Positions 15,108-23,318 of a DNA stretch of 38,722 bases are shown in pieces. The DNA comes from Burkholderiales bacterium (GTDB lineage Bacteria; Pseudomonadota; Gammaproteobacteria; Burkholderiales; SG8-39): assembly GCA_026417035.1 (NCBI GenBank), contig JAOAEA010000009.1:39511-78232 (forward strand). The letters run 5' to 3'. The position numbers and the translations under genes were made by a program. The notes under the pieces were generated by a model. It was not told the origin of the DNA and made no database searches. It saw only the letters and a list, made by a program, of their open reading frames with translations. The first letter of the stretch is position 1; each line of letters begins with the position of its first letter.

Positions 15108-16559
15108 ATGCAAAAGCGCGACAAGCTCTACATCGGCGGCGCCTGGGTGGCGCCACACGGAACGAAGACCATCGCCGTCGAATCGGCCTCCACCGAGGAA
15201 GTGATCGCGACGATCCCCGAAGGCGACGAGGAGGACGTGAACCGCGCGGTCGCCGCCGCACGCGCCGCGTTCGAAGGCTGGGCAGCGACCTCGCCGGCGG
15301 AGCGCGGCGCGTTCCTCGCGAAGATCCACGAGGGCATGAAGGCGCGCGCCGACGAGATCGGCCGCACCATCGCGCAGGAGGTCGGGATGCCGGTGAAGCT
15401 CGCCACGCGCATCCAGGCCGGCTCGCCGACGTTCACCTTCTCCCTGTACGCGAAGATGGCGGCCGGGTTCAAGTGGGAGGAGAAGGTCGGCAACTCGATC
15501 GTGCTGCGCGAGCCGGTCGGCGTGGTCGCGGCGATCACGCCCTGGAACTATCCCCTGCACCAGATCGCGGCGAAGGTCGCGCCGGCGCTCGCCGCCGGCT
15601 GCACCGTGGTGCTGAAGCCCTCCGAGGTCGCGCCGCTCAACGCCTTCATCCTCGCCGAGATCATCGACTCGGTGGGTCTGCCCAAGGGCGTGTTCAACCT
15701 GGTCACCGGCTACGGCCCGGTGGTCGGCGAGGCGATGGCGCGGCACCCGGACGTGGACATGGTGTCCTTCACCGGCTCCACGCGGGCCGGCAAGCGCGTC
15801 TCGGAGCTCGCCGCGCAGACGGTGAAGCGCGTCGCGCTGGAGCTCGGCGGCAAGTCCGCCTCGATCGTGCTCGAGGACGCCGACCTCGGCGCGGCGGTGA
15901 AGGGCACGATGTCGGCGTGCTTCCTCAACTCCGGCCAGACGTGCAGCGCGCACACGCGGATGCTGGTGCCGGAGTCGAGGTACCGCGAGGCCGCGGAGCT
16001 GGCGGCGGCCGAGGCCGAGAAGTACACCGTCGGCGACCCGTTCGCCGAGACCTCGAAGCTCGGGCCGCTCGTGTCGGCGGCGCAGCGCGAACGGGTGCGG
16101 AGCTACATCCGCAAGGGCATCGAGGAGGGCGCGGAGCTGCTCGCCGGCGGCCCCGACGCGCCCGAAGGCCTGGCGCGGGGCTTCTACGTCCGCCCCACCG
16201 TGTTCGGCCGCGTGGACCCGAAGGCGACGATCGCGCAGGAGGAGATCTTCGGCCCGGTGCTCGCGATCATCACCTACCGCGACGAGGACGAGGCGGTGCG
16301 CATCGCGAACGACACGCCCTACGGGCTCGCGGGCGGCGTCTGGTCGAAGGACGAGGCGCACGCGATGCGCGTCGCGAAACGCCTGCGCACCGGGCAGGTG
16401 GACATCAACGGCGCGCCGTTCAACATGCTCGCGCCCTTCGGCGGCTACAAGCAGTCGGGCCACGGCCGCGAGCTCGGCGCGTTCGGGATGGAGGAATTCC
16501 TCGAATACAAGGCGGTGCAGGTGAAGCCCGAGCCGAAGCCGGAGGCCGCCAAGGCCTGA
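15108..16559 (+). CDS. NAD(P)-dependent aldehyde dehydrogenase
   Basis: A 483-residue member of the aldehyde dehydrogenase superfamily that oxidises an aldehyde to its acid. Catalytic Cys279 (SGQTCSA), general base Glu245 (LELGGKS), Asn147 (TPWNYP) and Lys170 (LKPSE) are all present, as is the C-terminal FGGYKQSG motif. Length is normal. The substrate cannot be read; phenylacetaldehyde or benzaldehyde would suit the aromatic context, but the gene is separate from those operons. The ATG follows the heptamer repeat directly, without a recognisable ribosome-binding site. The C-terminal tail is rich in Lys, Pro and Glu. A terminator follows the stop. Confidence 0.88.
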   Translation: MQKRDKLYIGGAWVAPHGTKTIAVESASTEEVIATIPEGDEEDVNRAVAAARAAFEGWAATSPAERGAFLAKIHEGMKARADEIGRTIAQEVGMPVKLATRIQAGSPTFTFSLYAKMAAGFKWEEKVGNSIVLREPVGVVAAITPWNYPLHQIAAKVAPALAAGCTVVLKPSEVAPLNAFILAEIIDSVGLPKGVFNLVTGYGPVVGEAMARHPDVDMVSFTGSTRAGKRVSELAAQTVKRVALELGGKSASIVLEDADLGAAVKGTMSACFLNSGQTCSAHTRMLVPESRYREAAELAAAEAEKYTVGDPFAETSKLGPLVSAAQRERVRSYIRKGIEEGAELLAGGPDAPEGLARGFYVRPTVFGRVDPKATIAQEEIFGPVLAIITYRDEDEAVRIANDTPYGLAGGVWSKDEAHAMRVAKRLRTGQVDINGAPFNMLAPFGGYKQSGHGRELGAFGMEEFLEYKAVQVKPEPKPEAAKA

Positions 16560-16585
16560 AGCGGCGCGCCGGCCGCGCAACGGGA

Positions 16586-16613
16586 ACGCCGCCCGCGGGC
16601 GGCGTCCTCTTTT
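16586..16613 (+). terminator. Rho-independent terminator of the aldehyde dehydrogenase gene
   Basis: ACGCCGCCCGCGGGCGGCGT is a perfect GC-rich hairpin that starts 27 bases after the stop, followed by CCTCTTTTCC. It also lies just before the end of the convergent FHA gene. Confidence 0.7.
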
Positions 16614-16628
16614 CCGGGCGGGGCGCCT

Positions 16629-17300
16629 TCAGCCGATCCGCACGACGTACTGCTCGCCGGCGACCTCGACGATGTCGCCGTCGCTGAGCGCGTTCCAGCC
16701 CTCGGCGACCGGCGCGCCGTTCAGCTTCGGCGCCGCGCCTTCCACGCGCGCGATGTAGATCCCGGTCGGGCGCCGCAGCAGCGCCGCACGCGCCCGGCCC
16801 CGTTCGCCCAGGCCGGTGACGGTGCGCTCGAGCGGCACCTTCTTGCCCTCGCGCGGCCCGAGGGCGATGCGGAGCGACCCGCCGGCGAGCGTCACGGCCG
16901 TCGCGCGCGCCGCGGGCGCCGGCGCATCGAGCGCTTCCTGCGCGAAGGCCTCGGAGAGCGCCTCGGTGGACTGGAACACCATGGTCCGGTCGCCCGCGCC
17001 CGGGGCGACCGACTTGTGGTCCACGTAGCGGATCTCGAAGTCGCGGATCGCGATCACGTCGCCGTGCTTGAGCAGATGCCGCTCGGCGCGCGCGCCGTTC
17101 ACGAACGTGCCGTTGGCGCTGCCCAGGTCGCGCAGGATGTGGTCGTTGCCGACCACCTCGATGGCGGCGTGCTGCTTGCTCACCGTGGCGTCGTCGAGGC
17201 GCAGGTCGGCGCTCTCGGCGCGGCCGATGACGATGCGCGCCTCGCCGATGAAGCGCGATTCGAGGAGATGCCCTTCGCGGCTCACCACCAGCTTCGCCAT
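16629..17300 (-). CDS. FHA-domain protein
   Basis: A 223-residue soluble protein with an N-terminal forkhead-associated domain (about 20-95) carrying the phosphothreonine-binding residues: IGR, the S..H of VSKQHA and NGTFVNG. The C-terminal third (about 150-223) looks like a second, degenerate FHA fold ending with LSDGDIVEVAGEQYVVRIG. It would bind phosphorylated partners of the nearby Ser/Thr kinase, opposed by the PP2C phosphatase encoded upstream on the same strand. The start codon lies directly against a 97-bp tandem repeat and has only a weak Shine-Dalgarno sequence. The frame stays open upstream through both repeat copies, so the true start is uncertain. Confidence 0.83.
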   Translation of the reverse strand: MAKLVVSREGHLLESRFIGEARIVIGRAESADLRLDDATVSKQHAAIEVVGNDHILRDLGSANGTFVNGARAERHLLKHGDVIAIRDFEIRYVDHKSVAPGAGDRTMVFQSTEALSEAFAQEALDAPAPAARATAVTLAGGSLRIALGPREGKKVPLERTVTGLGERGRARAALLRRPTGIYIARVEGAAPKLNGAPVAEGWNALSDGDIVEVAGEQYVVRIG

Positions 17301-17301
17301 G

Positions 17302-17498
17302 TCAGCAGTCCACGATACGAGGGGGCAGAGCCGCCTCCCGGCGCCCCCTCGTGCTCCCCGATTCCAGGGGAAGCGACGCCTGCGGCATCGGTTCCATCTC
17401 AGCAGTCCACGCGACGAGAGGGCCAAGCCGCTTCGCGGCGCCCCCTCGTGCTCCCCCAACCCCGGGGGAAGGGATGCCTGCGGCACCAGTTCCTCATC
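17302..17498. repeat. Two tandem copies of a 97-bp repeat between the FHA and PP2C genes
   Basis: Copy A begins at 17302 and copy B at 17399, both with TCAGCAGTCCACG. They are clearly homologous with scattered substitutions. Each contains an inverted pair around GAGGGGGC/GCCCCCTCG and a second around CTCCCC/GGGGAAG, so each could form two hairpins, like a REP or BIME unit. The array fills nearly the whole gap between the two genes. Confidence 0.75.
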
Positions 17499-17505
17499 TT
17501 AGTGG

Positions 17506-18312
17506 CTACCGGCCCTCGCGCGAGAACAGCGAACGCAGCCGCGCCAACAGGCCCGGCTCGGCGCGCGGCGCCGCCGCGGCCTCCGGCGCGCGCGCGCGCA
17601 CGACGATCACCGAGACGTTGTCGGTGCCGCCTCGGTCGTTCGCCATGGCGACCAGGGTCTCGGCGGCGAGCTCGACGTTCGGCTCGAGCGCCGCGAGCGC
17701 CGCCTCGATGTCGGCCTCCTCCACGAGCTCGTGCAAGCCGTCGGTGCAGAGGAGATAGACGTCGCCCGGCTCGACCGGGTGCTCGGCCACGTCGGGCGCC
17801 GTGCGGCCGCCCGCGCCGAGCGCCCGGGTGACGAGGTGGCGGCTCCGCGAGCGGCGCGTCTCGTCCTCGGTGACCCGGCCCTGCGCGAGCTGCGCCTGCA
17901 CGAACGAGTGGTCCACCGTCATGCGCTTCAGCTGGCCCGCGCGCAGGCGGTACAGGCGCGCGTCGCCGACGTGAGCGACCGCGAGCCGGCCGTCGCGGAA
18001 CCACGCGGCAACCGCGGTGGCGCCCATGCCTTCGTAGGCCGGCTGGCGCGCGATCCGCTCGCCGATCGCCTGGCTCGCCGCTTCGAAAGCGCCGCGCAGC
18101 TCCTCGAGGCGCCGTTCACCGGCGGCGTGGGTCAGCTTGTGCAGGATGGTGCGCGCGGCGAGCCGGCTCGCGACTTCCGCGCCCTGCCGCTTCGCCATGC
18201 CGTCGGCGAGCACCATCGCGCCAGCCTCCGCGTCCACGCCGACCGCGTCCTCGTTCACCTGTCGCACGAGCCCCGCTTCGCTCGCGCTCGCGACATCGAG
18301 TTGCATCGTCAT
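17506..18312 (-). CDS. PP2C-type Ser/Thr protein phosphatase
   Basis: A 268-residue cytoplasmic phosphatase of the PPM/PP2C family. Metal-binding and catalytic motifs are in order: RQVNEDAV near 17-24, VLADGMA near 34-40, GATAVAAW, VAHVGDARLYR near 113-123, LCTDGLHEL near 190-198 and GGTDNVSV near 230-237. It should remove phosphate from targets of the divergent kinase gene. The DGMAKRQG variant in place of the common DGMGG is seen in relatives. The first of two close Met codons was taken as start; its ribosome-binding site is weak. The C-terminal 25 residues are Ala/Arg-rich and not part of the fold. Confidence 0.88.
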   Translation of the reverse strand: MTMQLDVASASEAGLVRQVNEDAVGVDAEAGAMVLADGMAKRQGAEVASRLAARTILHKLTHAAGERRLEELRGAFEAASQAIGERIARQPAYEGMGATAVAAWFRDGRLAVAHVGDARLYRLRAGQLKRMTVDHSFVQAQLAQGRVTEDETRRSRSRHLVTRALGAGGRTAPDVAEHPVEPGDVYLLCTDGLHELVEEADIEAALAALEPNVELAAETLVAMANDRGGTDNVSVIVVRARAPEAAAAPRAEPGLLARLRSLFSREGR

Positions 18313-18478
18313 GGGCTGCGAGACTGCCCGCCGCGGCCGCGAGCGTCCGTGAAGAATTTCACACGCCGCGGTGGCGGCCGTGCCCTGTGGCGGGCGCACC
18401 GCGCATTTGGCCGCGATCGACAGGCCCGGCGCCCCGTTTCTCTGTGACAATAGCCACTTAAAGAAGAAGCCTCAGGCG
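18313..18478. promoter_or_regulatory. Divergent control region between phosphatase and kinase genes
   Basis: The 166-base gap contains the small inverted repeat GTGAAGAATTTCAC (18349-18362), a possible operator, and an AT-richer stretch before the kinase (around 18438-18465) that may hold its -10 element. No pair of promoter hexamers stands out. Confidence 0.35.
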
Positions 18479-19978
18479 ATGCATAAGCTCGGACGCTACG
18501 AAATCCTCGGCGAGCTCGGCCGCGGCGCCATGGGCGTCGTCTACGAGGCGCGCGACCCGGTGATCGACCGCGTCCTCGCGATCAAGACGGTCGACCCGCA
18601 GCTCTCGGGGGAAGCGCTCGAGAGCTTCCGCGAGCGCTTCTTCCGCGAGGCGCGCTCGGCCGGGCGGCTCAACCATCCCTGCATCGTCACCATCTACGAC
18701 GCCGGCGAAGCCGACGGCGTGTCCTTCATCGCGATGGAGCTCTTGCGCGGCCCGACGCTGCGCGAGGCGCTCGCCGGGCGCGCGCTCCCGGTCGCGCGGG
18801 CGGTGGACGTCGCGATGCAGGTCGCCTACGGCCTCGCGTTCGCGCACGAGCATGGCATCGTCCACCGCGACGTCAAGCCGGCGAACATCGTCCTCGTCGG
18901 CAAGCGCCGGGTGAAGATCGCCGATTTCGGCATCGCGCGGCTTTCGGCCGGCGGGGCGGGCACCGCGCGCGACGTCGCCGGCTCGCCGAAGTACATGTCG
19001 CCGGAGCAGATCGGGGGCGGCGAGATCGACGGGCGCTCCGACGTGTTCGCGCTCGGCGCGGTGCTCTACGAGATGCTCGCCGGCCGGCCGCCGTTCCGCG
19101 GCGATTCGGTGAACGCCGTGATGTACGCGGTGCTCGAGACCGACCCGCCGCCGCCGAGCACGCTGAACCGGCGCGTCCCCGCCGACCTGGACGCGATCGT
19201 GATGCGGATGCTCGCGAAGCGGCGCGAGGACCGCTACGAAAGCGCGCGCGCGCTCTACCGCGACCTCCGCCGCTGGCAGAAGGCGCACGGCGAGCGCGCC
19301 GGGTCGCGTCCGTCCCGCGAGCGGCGCGAGGAAGCGCCGGCCGCATCGCCGCAGGCGGGCGACGACACCATCGTCCTCGGCGCGCCGAACGGCGGGGCGC
19401 TGCCCGCGTGGCGGCGGGCGGCGATCGGCGCCGGCGCGGTCGCGGTCCTGGTCGCGGCGATGGGCGCGTGGTGGATCGCCGGGCGCGAATCCGCGGGGCG
19501 GGCGGCCCCCGAAGTCGTCGCCGCGCAGGGCGCGAGCCTGCCGCAGCCGGCGCCCGACGCCGTGCCGGCCGCGCCGATGCCGGCCACCGCCGCTCTCCCG
19601 CCCGCGGCGCCCGAACCGCAGGCTGCCGCGAAGGCCGCGCCCAAACCGGCCCCGCGGCCCGCGCCAAAGCCCGTCGCGCCGCCACCGGTCGCGGCGCCCG
19701 CGCCTGCGCCCGTTGCCGTCGCGGAGCCGCCGCGCGAAACCGCCAGGCCCGCTCCGCTGCCCGCGCCCGCGAAGGCCACCATCCAGCTCGCGATCGCGCC
19801 CTGGGGCCAGGTCTTCGTCGACGGCAAGTTCCACGGCACCACGCCGCCGATGACCGCGCTCGAGTTGCCTCCCGGCGAGCATCGCGTCACGATCGTCCAC
19901 GACACGCTCCCGGCCTACAACGTCGCGGTGAAGGTGGACGCGGGCGAAACGCGCCGGATCGCCCACCGGTTCGACTGA
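18479..19978 (+). CDS. Membrane Ser/Thr protein kinase with C-terminal PEGA domain
   Basis: A 499-residue Hanks-type kinase. The kinase domain (about 7-265) has the glycine loop GRGAMG at 14-19, Lys36, HRDVKPAN from 129, DFG at 149-151 and SPEQ at 174-177, so it should be active. A transmembrane helix at about 313-334 is followed by a long Pro/Ala region (about 345-430) and a PEGA domain (433-499) in the periplasm. The plan suggests an envelope sensor. It is divergent from the PP2C gene and close to the FHA gene, forming a kinase/phosphatase/reader set. ATG was chosen after AAGAAG; a longer reading would start within the promoter region. Confidence 0.9.
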   Translation: MHKLGRYEILGELGRGAMGVVYEARDPVIDRVLAIKTVDPQLSGEALESFRERFFREARSAGRLNHPCIVTIYDAGEADGVSFIAMELLRGPTLREALAGRALPVARAVDVAMQVAYGLAFAHEHGIVHRDVKPANIVLVGKRRVKIADFGIARLSAGGAGTARDVAGSPKYMSPEQIGGGEIDGRSDVFALGAVLYEMLAGRPPFRGDSVNAVMYAVLETDPPPPSTLNRRVPADLDAIVMRMLAKRREDRYESARALYRDLRRWQKAHGERAGSRPSRERREEAPAASPQAGDDTIVLGAPNGGALPAWRRAAIGAGAVAVLVAAMGAWWIAGRESAGRAAPEVVAAQGASLPQPAPDAVPAAPMPATAALPPAAPEPQAAAKAAPKPAPRPAPKPVAPPPVAAPAPAPVAVAEPPRETARPAPLPAPAKATIQLAIAPWGQVFVDGKFHGTTPPMTALELPPGEHRVTIVHDTLPAYNVAVKVDAGETRRIAHRFD

Positions 19979-20052
19979 CCGCGCCACCCCCGGGCGCGGG
20001 CGATCATCCGCGGCGGCCATCCTCCCCTCCCCACGCCAGCGGACCGCTTCCC

Positions 20053-20541
20053 ATGCTCGAACCCAAGACCCACGCGCCGCGCGCGATCAAGCTCTACTTC
20101 GAGGACTTCCAGCCCGGGCAGGTGCGCGAGGCGCGCGGGCCGACGCTCACCGAGCGCGAGATCGTCGAGTTCGCGCGCCTCTACGACCCGCAGCCCTTCC
20201 ACATCGACGCCGAGGCGGCGCGGCAGTCGCCCTACGGCGGCATCATCGCGAGCGGCTGGCAGACGGGCTGCATCGCGATGCGCCTCATGTGCGAGCTCTA
20301 CCTCCTCGAGGCCGCGAGCCTCGGCTCGCCCGGCGTGGACGAGATCCGGTGGACGAAGCCGGTGCGGCCCGGCGACACCCTCAACATGAAGATGACGGTG
20401 CTCGAGACCAAGATCTCGCGCAGCCGCCCGAACATGGGCTCGGTGCGCTCGCGCTGGGAGGTGTTCAACCAGCACGGCGAGCTCGTCATGCACATGACGG
20501 GGTGGGGGCTGTTCGCGAGGCGGAGGAGTGAGGATCGTTGA
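20053..20541 (+). CDS. MaoC-like enoyl-CoA hydratase
   Basis: A 162-residue MaoC/hotdog hydratase. The catalytic segment DPQPFHIDAEAARQSPYGGIIASGWQT (about 48-74) has the Asp/His pair of (R)-specific enoyl-CoA hydratases. It should hydrate an enoyl-CoA or act in polyester or side-chain metabolism; the substrate is unknown. It follows the kinase by 74 bases but is not functionally linked to it in any obvious way. The last codons and the stop fall in heptamer-type repeat sequence, so the C-terminal SEDR tail may be repeat-derived. Confidence 0.85.
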   Translation: MLEPKTHAPRAIKLYFEDFQPGQVREARGPTLTEREIVEFARLYDPQPFHIDAEAARQSPYGGIIASGWQTGCIAMRLMCELYLLEAASLGSPGVDEIRWTKPVRPGDTLNMKMTVLETKISRSRPNMGSVRSRWEVFNQHGELVMHMTGWGLFARRRSEDR

Positions 20542-20631
20542 GGATCGGGGATCGAGTGGAAGGCACCTTCCGCCAACTCCGCAACCGGCGCGCCTGCCTC
20601 GTAGAGGCTCGATCCTAGACCCTCGATCCTG
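20529..20631. repeat. Heptamer repeats facing each other at a convergent gene pair
   Basis: The left part (20531-20556) reads on the minus strand as CTCGATCC, CCGATCC and TCAACGATCC. The right part (20609-20631) reads TCGATCC, TAGACCC, TCGATCC on the plus strand. The two are imperfect inverted copies. The left part encodes the end and stop of the MaoC gene, and the right part encodes the end and stop of the minus-strand gene. The arrangement could fold as a long hairpin and end transcription from both sides. Confidence 0.65.
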
Positions 20632-21439
20632 CTGCAAGCACCCGCTCGATCCACTCCCGGCAACGCATCCCCGGCCGCGCACCGAGCGCCGCGGCGCAGG
20701 CGTTGACGTGCGAGAGCACGCCGTCGGCCCACGTCGAGCGCCCCTCGCCGATGCGCGCGCTCGCGGCGCTCACGGTGGCCGCCGCGACGCCGCGTCCGTC
20801 GAGCACCGGGAGCCGCGTGATCCCGATCCCGTCCTTGCCGACGCCGGCGTCGTTGAACACCGCGACGAGCGCGTCGGCCGCAAGCGCGGTCTCCGGCCGA
20901 CCGCCGTGCAGCGCGCCGTGCGATCCGATCGCGAGGATGCGCCCGGCGTCCTCCGGCACGACCATCCCCACCGAATCGACCGCCCACACCTCCGGACGGC
21001 TGCGGCGCGCGACGAGACGCTCGCGCCCTTCGCTGAAGGGCCCGACTTCGCCGTGCGGCGCGCTCGCGCGGGCGAGCCGCATGGCGGCCTCCCGCGCCGC
21101 CATCCCGGTCACGACGCCGGCCGCGCGCGCCGGCGCGTTCGCGACGCTGACGATGCCGTTCTCCCAGGTGTCGCGGCCGTCGCCGATGCGCGCCGAGGTG
21201 TGCGCCACCGCGCAGGCGGCCATGCCGATCGTCTCCAGCACGGCGAGCCCCGCGACGCCCGCGCGGTCCTTGCCGATGCCGGCGTCGTTGAGCACCACGG
21301 CGTGCAGCCCGGCTTTCACCGCGTACGCGATCGCCACGCGCCCCGCGTGCGAGCCGCAGACGCCGACCGCGCCCGCGTGGCGCGGGCCGAGCTCGGTCAC
21401 GGTGTCGAGCACTTCGATCCGGGCGGGCACGGGCTGCAT
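20615..21439 (-). CDS. Protein with duplicated NDAGxGKD domain, unknown function
   Basis: A 274-residue cytoplasmic protein that I do not recognise. It is built from two homologous halves with a constant offset of 145 residues: NDAGIGKD at 51-58 and NDAGVGKD at 196-203; SARIGDG at 82-88 and SARIGEG at 227-233; a closing Asn at 101 and 246; GSH at 29-31 and 172-174. The conserved Asn, Asp, Lys, Ser, Arg and His residues look like a ligand or active site formed by each half. No signal peptide or membrane helix is present. It is divergent from a ComB-like gene. I chose ATG; a GTG two codons upstream is possible. The TAG stop lies in a heptamer repeat. Confidence 0.75.
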   Translation of the reverse strand: MQPVPARIEVLDTVTELGPRHAGAVGVCGSHAGRVAIAYAVKAGLHAVVLNDAGIGKDRAGVAGLAVLETIGMAACAVAHTSARIGDGRDTWENGIVSVANAPARAAGVVTGMAAREAAMRLARASAPHGEVGPFSEGRERLVARRSRPEVWAVDSVGMVVPEDAGRILAIGSHGALHGGRPETALAADALVAVFNDAGVGKDGIGITRLPVLDGRGVAAATVSAASARIGEGRSTWADGVLSHVNACAAALGARPGMRCREWIERVLAAGSRV

Positions 21440-21537
21440 TCTCACCGCAAACGGGCCGCGGTTGCCTCGCGGCGCGACATCGGGAACACTTCGCCCGGCG
21501 GCGCCGCGAGCGCCCCCTGCCGCAGCGAGCCCCGCCG

Positions 21538-22269
21538 GTGATCCTCAACCACAAGATCCACGTCCTCACCCGCAAGGAGGAGCTGGACACCATCCGCGCG
21601 CCGGGAAAGGTCGCGATCGTCCTCGACGTCCTGTTCGCGACCTCGACCATCGCCACGGCGCTCGCGCACGGTGCGACCGACGTCGTGCCCGCGCTCGACG
21701 AGATCAGCGCTCGCCACGCCGCGAAGTTCGCGCCGCCCGGCTCGTTCGTGCTCGCCGGCGAGCTCTACGCCGAGACGCTCCCGGGCTTCGCGCCGCCGAC
21801 GCCGCTCGCGCTCGCCGCGCACGGCGTCACCGGCAAGCGGCTCATCTACTCCACGACCAACGGCACCGTGGCGCTGCGCGCGTCCGCGGAGGCCGACGAC
21901 GTATACGCGGCGGCGCTCGTGAACGGGCGCGCGGTGGTCGAGCACGTGCTCGCCGCCCATCCCGGCAAGACGATCCTGGTCGTCTGCTCCGGCTCGATGG
22001 GCAACTTCAACCTCGAGGATTTCTACGGCGCGGGGTATCTCGTCGATCTGCTCGCCGCGCGGCTGGGGGAGCAGGCGGACTTCTCCGACGCGGCGCGCGC
22101 CGCGCGCGCCCTCTTCCGCTCGGCCGACCCGGTGCCGCGGCTCGCCGACTGCCGCGTCGGGCGCATGATGATCGAACGCGGCCTGCGCCACGAGCTCGAA
22201 TTCGCGGCGCAGCTCTCGACGCTGGAGGTCGTGCCGCGCCGCGACGGCGAGCGGCTGGTGCGCGCCTGA
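21538..22269 (+). CDS. ComB-like 2-phosphosulfolactate phosphatase family protein
   Basis: A 243-residue protein of the ComB family, which removes phosphate from 2-phosphosulfolactate in coenzyme M synthesis of archaea and some bacteria. The family motifs VLDVLFATSTIATAL near 29-43, AGELY near 73-77 and STTNGT near 104-109 are present, along with CSGSMGNFNLEDFYGAG near 151-167. No comA, comC or other coenzyme M gene is nearby, so the substrate may be another phosphate ester. The start is GTG with a weak ribosome-binding site. The gene is divergent from the NDAGxGKD gene with 98 bases between. Confidence 0.82.
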   Translation: MILNHKIHVLTRKEELDTIRAPGKVAIVLDVLFATSTIATALAHGATDVVPALDEISARHAAKFAPPGSFVLAGELYAETLPGFAPPTPLALAAHGVTGKRLIYSTTNGTVALRASAEADDVYAAALVNGRAVVEHVLAAHPGKTILVVCSGSMGNFNLEDFYGAGYLVDLLAARLGEQADFSDAARAARALFRSADPVPRLADCRVGRMMIERGLRHELEFAAQLSTLEVVPRRDGERLVRA

Positions 22270-22290
22270 GCCGGCCGGCGCGCGGGCGGC

Positions 22291-22432
22291 GCTCCGTCGA
22301 ACGCGAGCCGCGCCGACAGCATCGCGTGGCCCGGCCCGCGGCAACAAGGGGCGACGCCCCTTGTAGATCCCCCGAAGTCAGGCCACGCTCCGGGCTCAGT
22401 CGAACGCGAGCCGCGCCGACAGCATCGCGTGG
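22291..22432. repeat. 39-bp direct repeat copying the end of the EEP gene
   Basis: The 39 bases at 22291-22329 recur at 22394-22432 with one difference. The right copy is the coding end (HAMLSARLAFD then TGA) and stop of the minus-strand EEP gene. The left copy has GGA in place of TGA. The offset is 103 bases, pointing to a partial tandem duplication with the hairpin at 22344 between the copies. Confidence 0.85.
22344..22364. terminator. Bidirectional hairpin between convergent genes
   Basis: ACAAGGGGCGACGCCCCTTGT is a perfect inverted repeat (9-bp stem, 3-base loop) between the ComB-like and EEP genes, which converge here. Only short T or A stretches flank it. Confidence 0.5.
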
Positions 22433-23142
22433 TCCGAGATCTTGGCCCACTGGTGCCCGTGGTGCACCTTCGCATGGTGGATCGAGAACCCGCGCACGTA
22501 GATGCGGTCGAGGCGCCGCACCGGCAGCGCCGCCGGGAAGCTGCGCGCGGGCCGGCCGCGGTCGTCGCGGAACGCCTCGTGCAGGCCGAGCTCGCCCGCG
22601 AGGTAGCGCCCGGCCCGGTTGCGCCAGTCGTTGAAGTCGCCGGCGACGATGAGCGGCGCCGCGTCGGGAACGATCTCGACCACGCGCTCGATGATGGCGC
22701 CGAGCTGGCGCTTGCGGCCGCGCTCGTTCAGCGCGAGGTGGACGTTGATGCAGTGGATGGTGCGCGAGACGCCGGGCAGCTCGATCTGGCAGTGCAGCAG
22801 CCCGCGGCTCTCGAACGGGTGCGAGGAGACGTCGAGGTTCTCCCAGGAGACGATCGGGTAGCGCGAGAGGATCGCGTTGCCGTGGTGCCCGTGGTCGTAG
22901 ACGGCGTTGCGCCCGTAGGCGTACTCCGGCCACACGCTGTCGGCGAGGAACTCGTAGTGCGGCTCATCGGGCCAGTCGTGGAAGCGCCGCGCGTGCCGCT
23001 CGTGCAGGCCCTGCACCTCCTGGAGGAAGACGATGTCGGGCTGCACGTCACGCAGGCGGTCGCGCAGCTCGCGGATCATCATGCGGCGGTTGAACGCCGA
23101 GAGGCCCTTGTGGATGTTGTAGGTCGCTACGTGGAGGTCCAT
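22396..23142 (-). CDS. Endonuclease/exonuclease/phosphatase family hydrolase
   Basis: A 248-residue EEP-superfamily metallohydrolase. Motifs in order are ATYNIHKG at 6-13, LQEVQG at 40-45 (metal-binding Glu42), HGNAILSRYP, INVHLAL, GDFNDW, LDRIYVRGF and the C-terminal SDHAM with its catalytic Asp/His. Relatives of the YbhP type lie beside cardiolipin synthase in many proteobacteria; here no such gene adjoins. A phosphodiester or phospholipid substrate is possible. ATG after GCGAACG was chosen; the open frame upstream is low-complexity. The last 11 codons are duplicated 103 bases downstream. Confidence 0.85.
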   Translation of the reverse strand: MDLHVATYNIHKGLSAFNRRMMIRELRDRLRDVQPDIVFLQEVQGLHERHARRFHDWPDEPHYEFLADSVWPEYAYGRNAVYDHGHHGNAILSRYPIVSWENLDVSSHPFESRGLLHCQIELPGVSRTIHCINVHLALNERGRKRQLGAIIERVVEIVPDAAPLIVAGDFNDWRNRAGRYLAGELGLHEAFRDDRGRPARSFPAALPVRRLDRIYVRGFSIHHAKVHHGHQWAKISDHAMLSARLAFD

Positions 23143-23318
23143 CGTTCGCACGCGGAAGCCGGGCGATTGTAGGGGCTCGCCGCCGGAGCGCAAGCGACTT
23201 CCGTGCCCGCGCTCCCCGGATTTCGCGGCTGGCCGTGCCGCGCCGCGGAGAACAGGCACGACGACACCCAACGAGGGCGGTTCCCCGGAAGCCGGCGAGG
23301 GCGCGCCGCCAACGCGCG

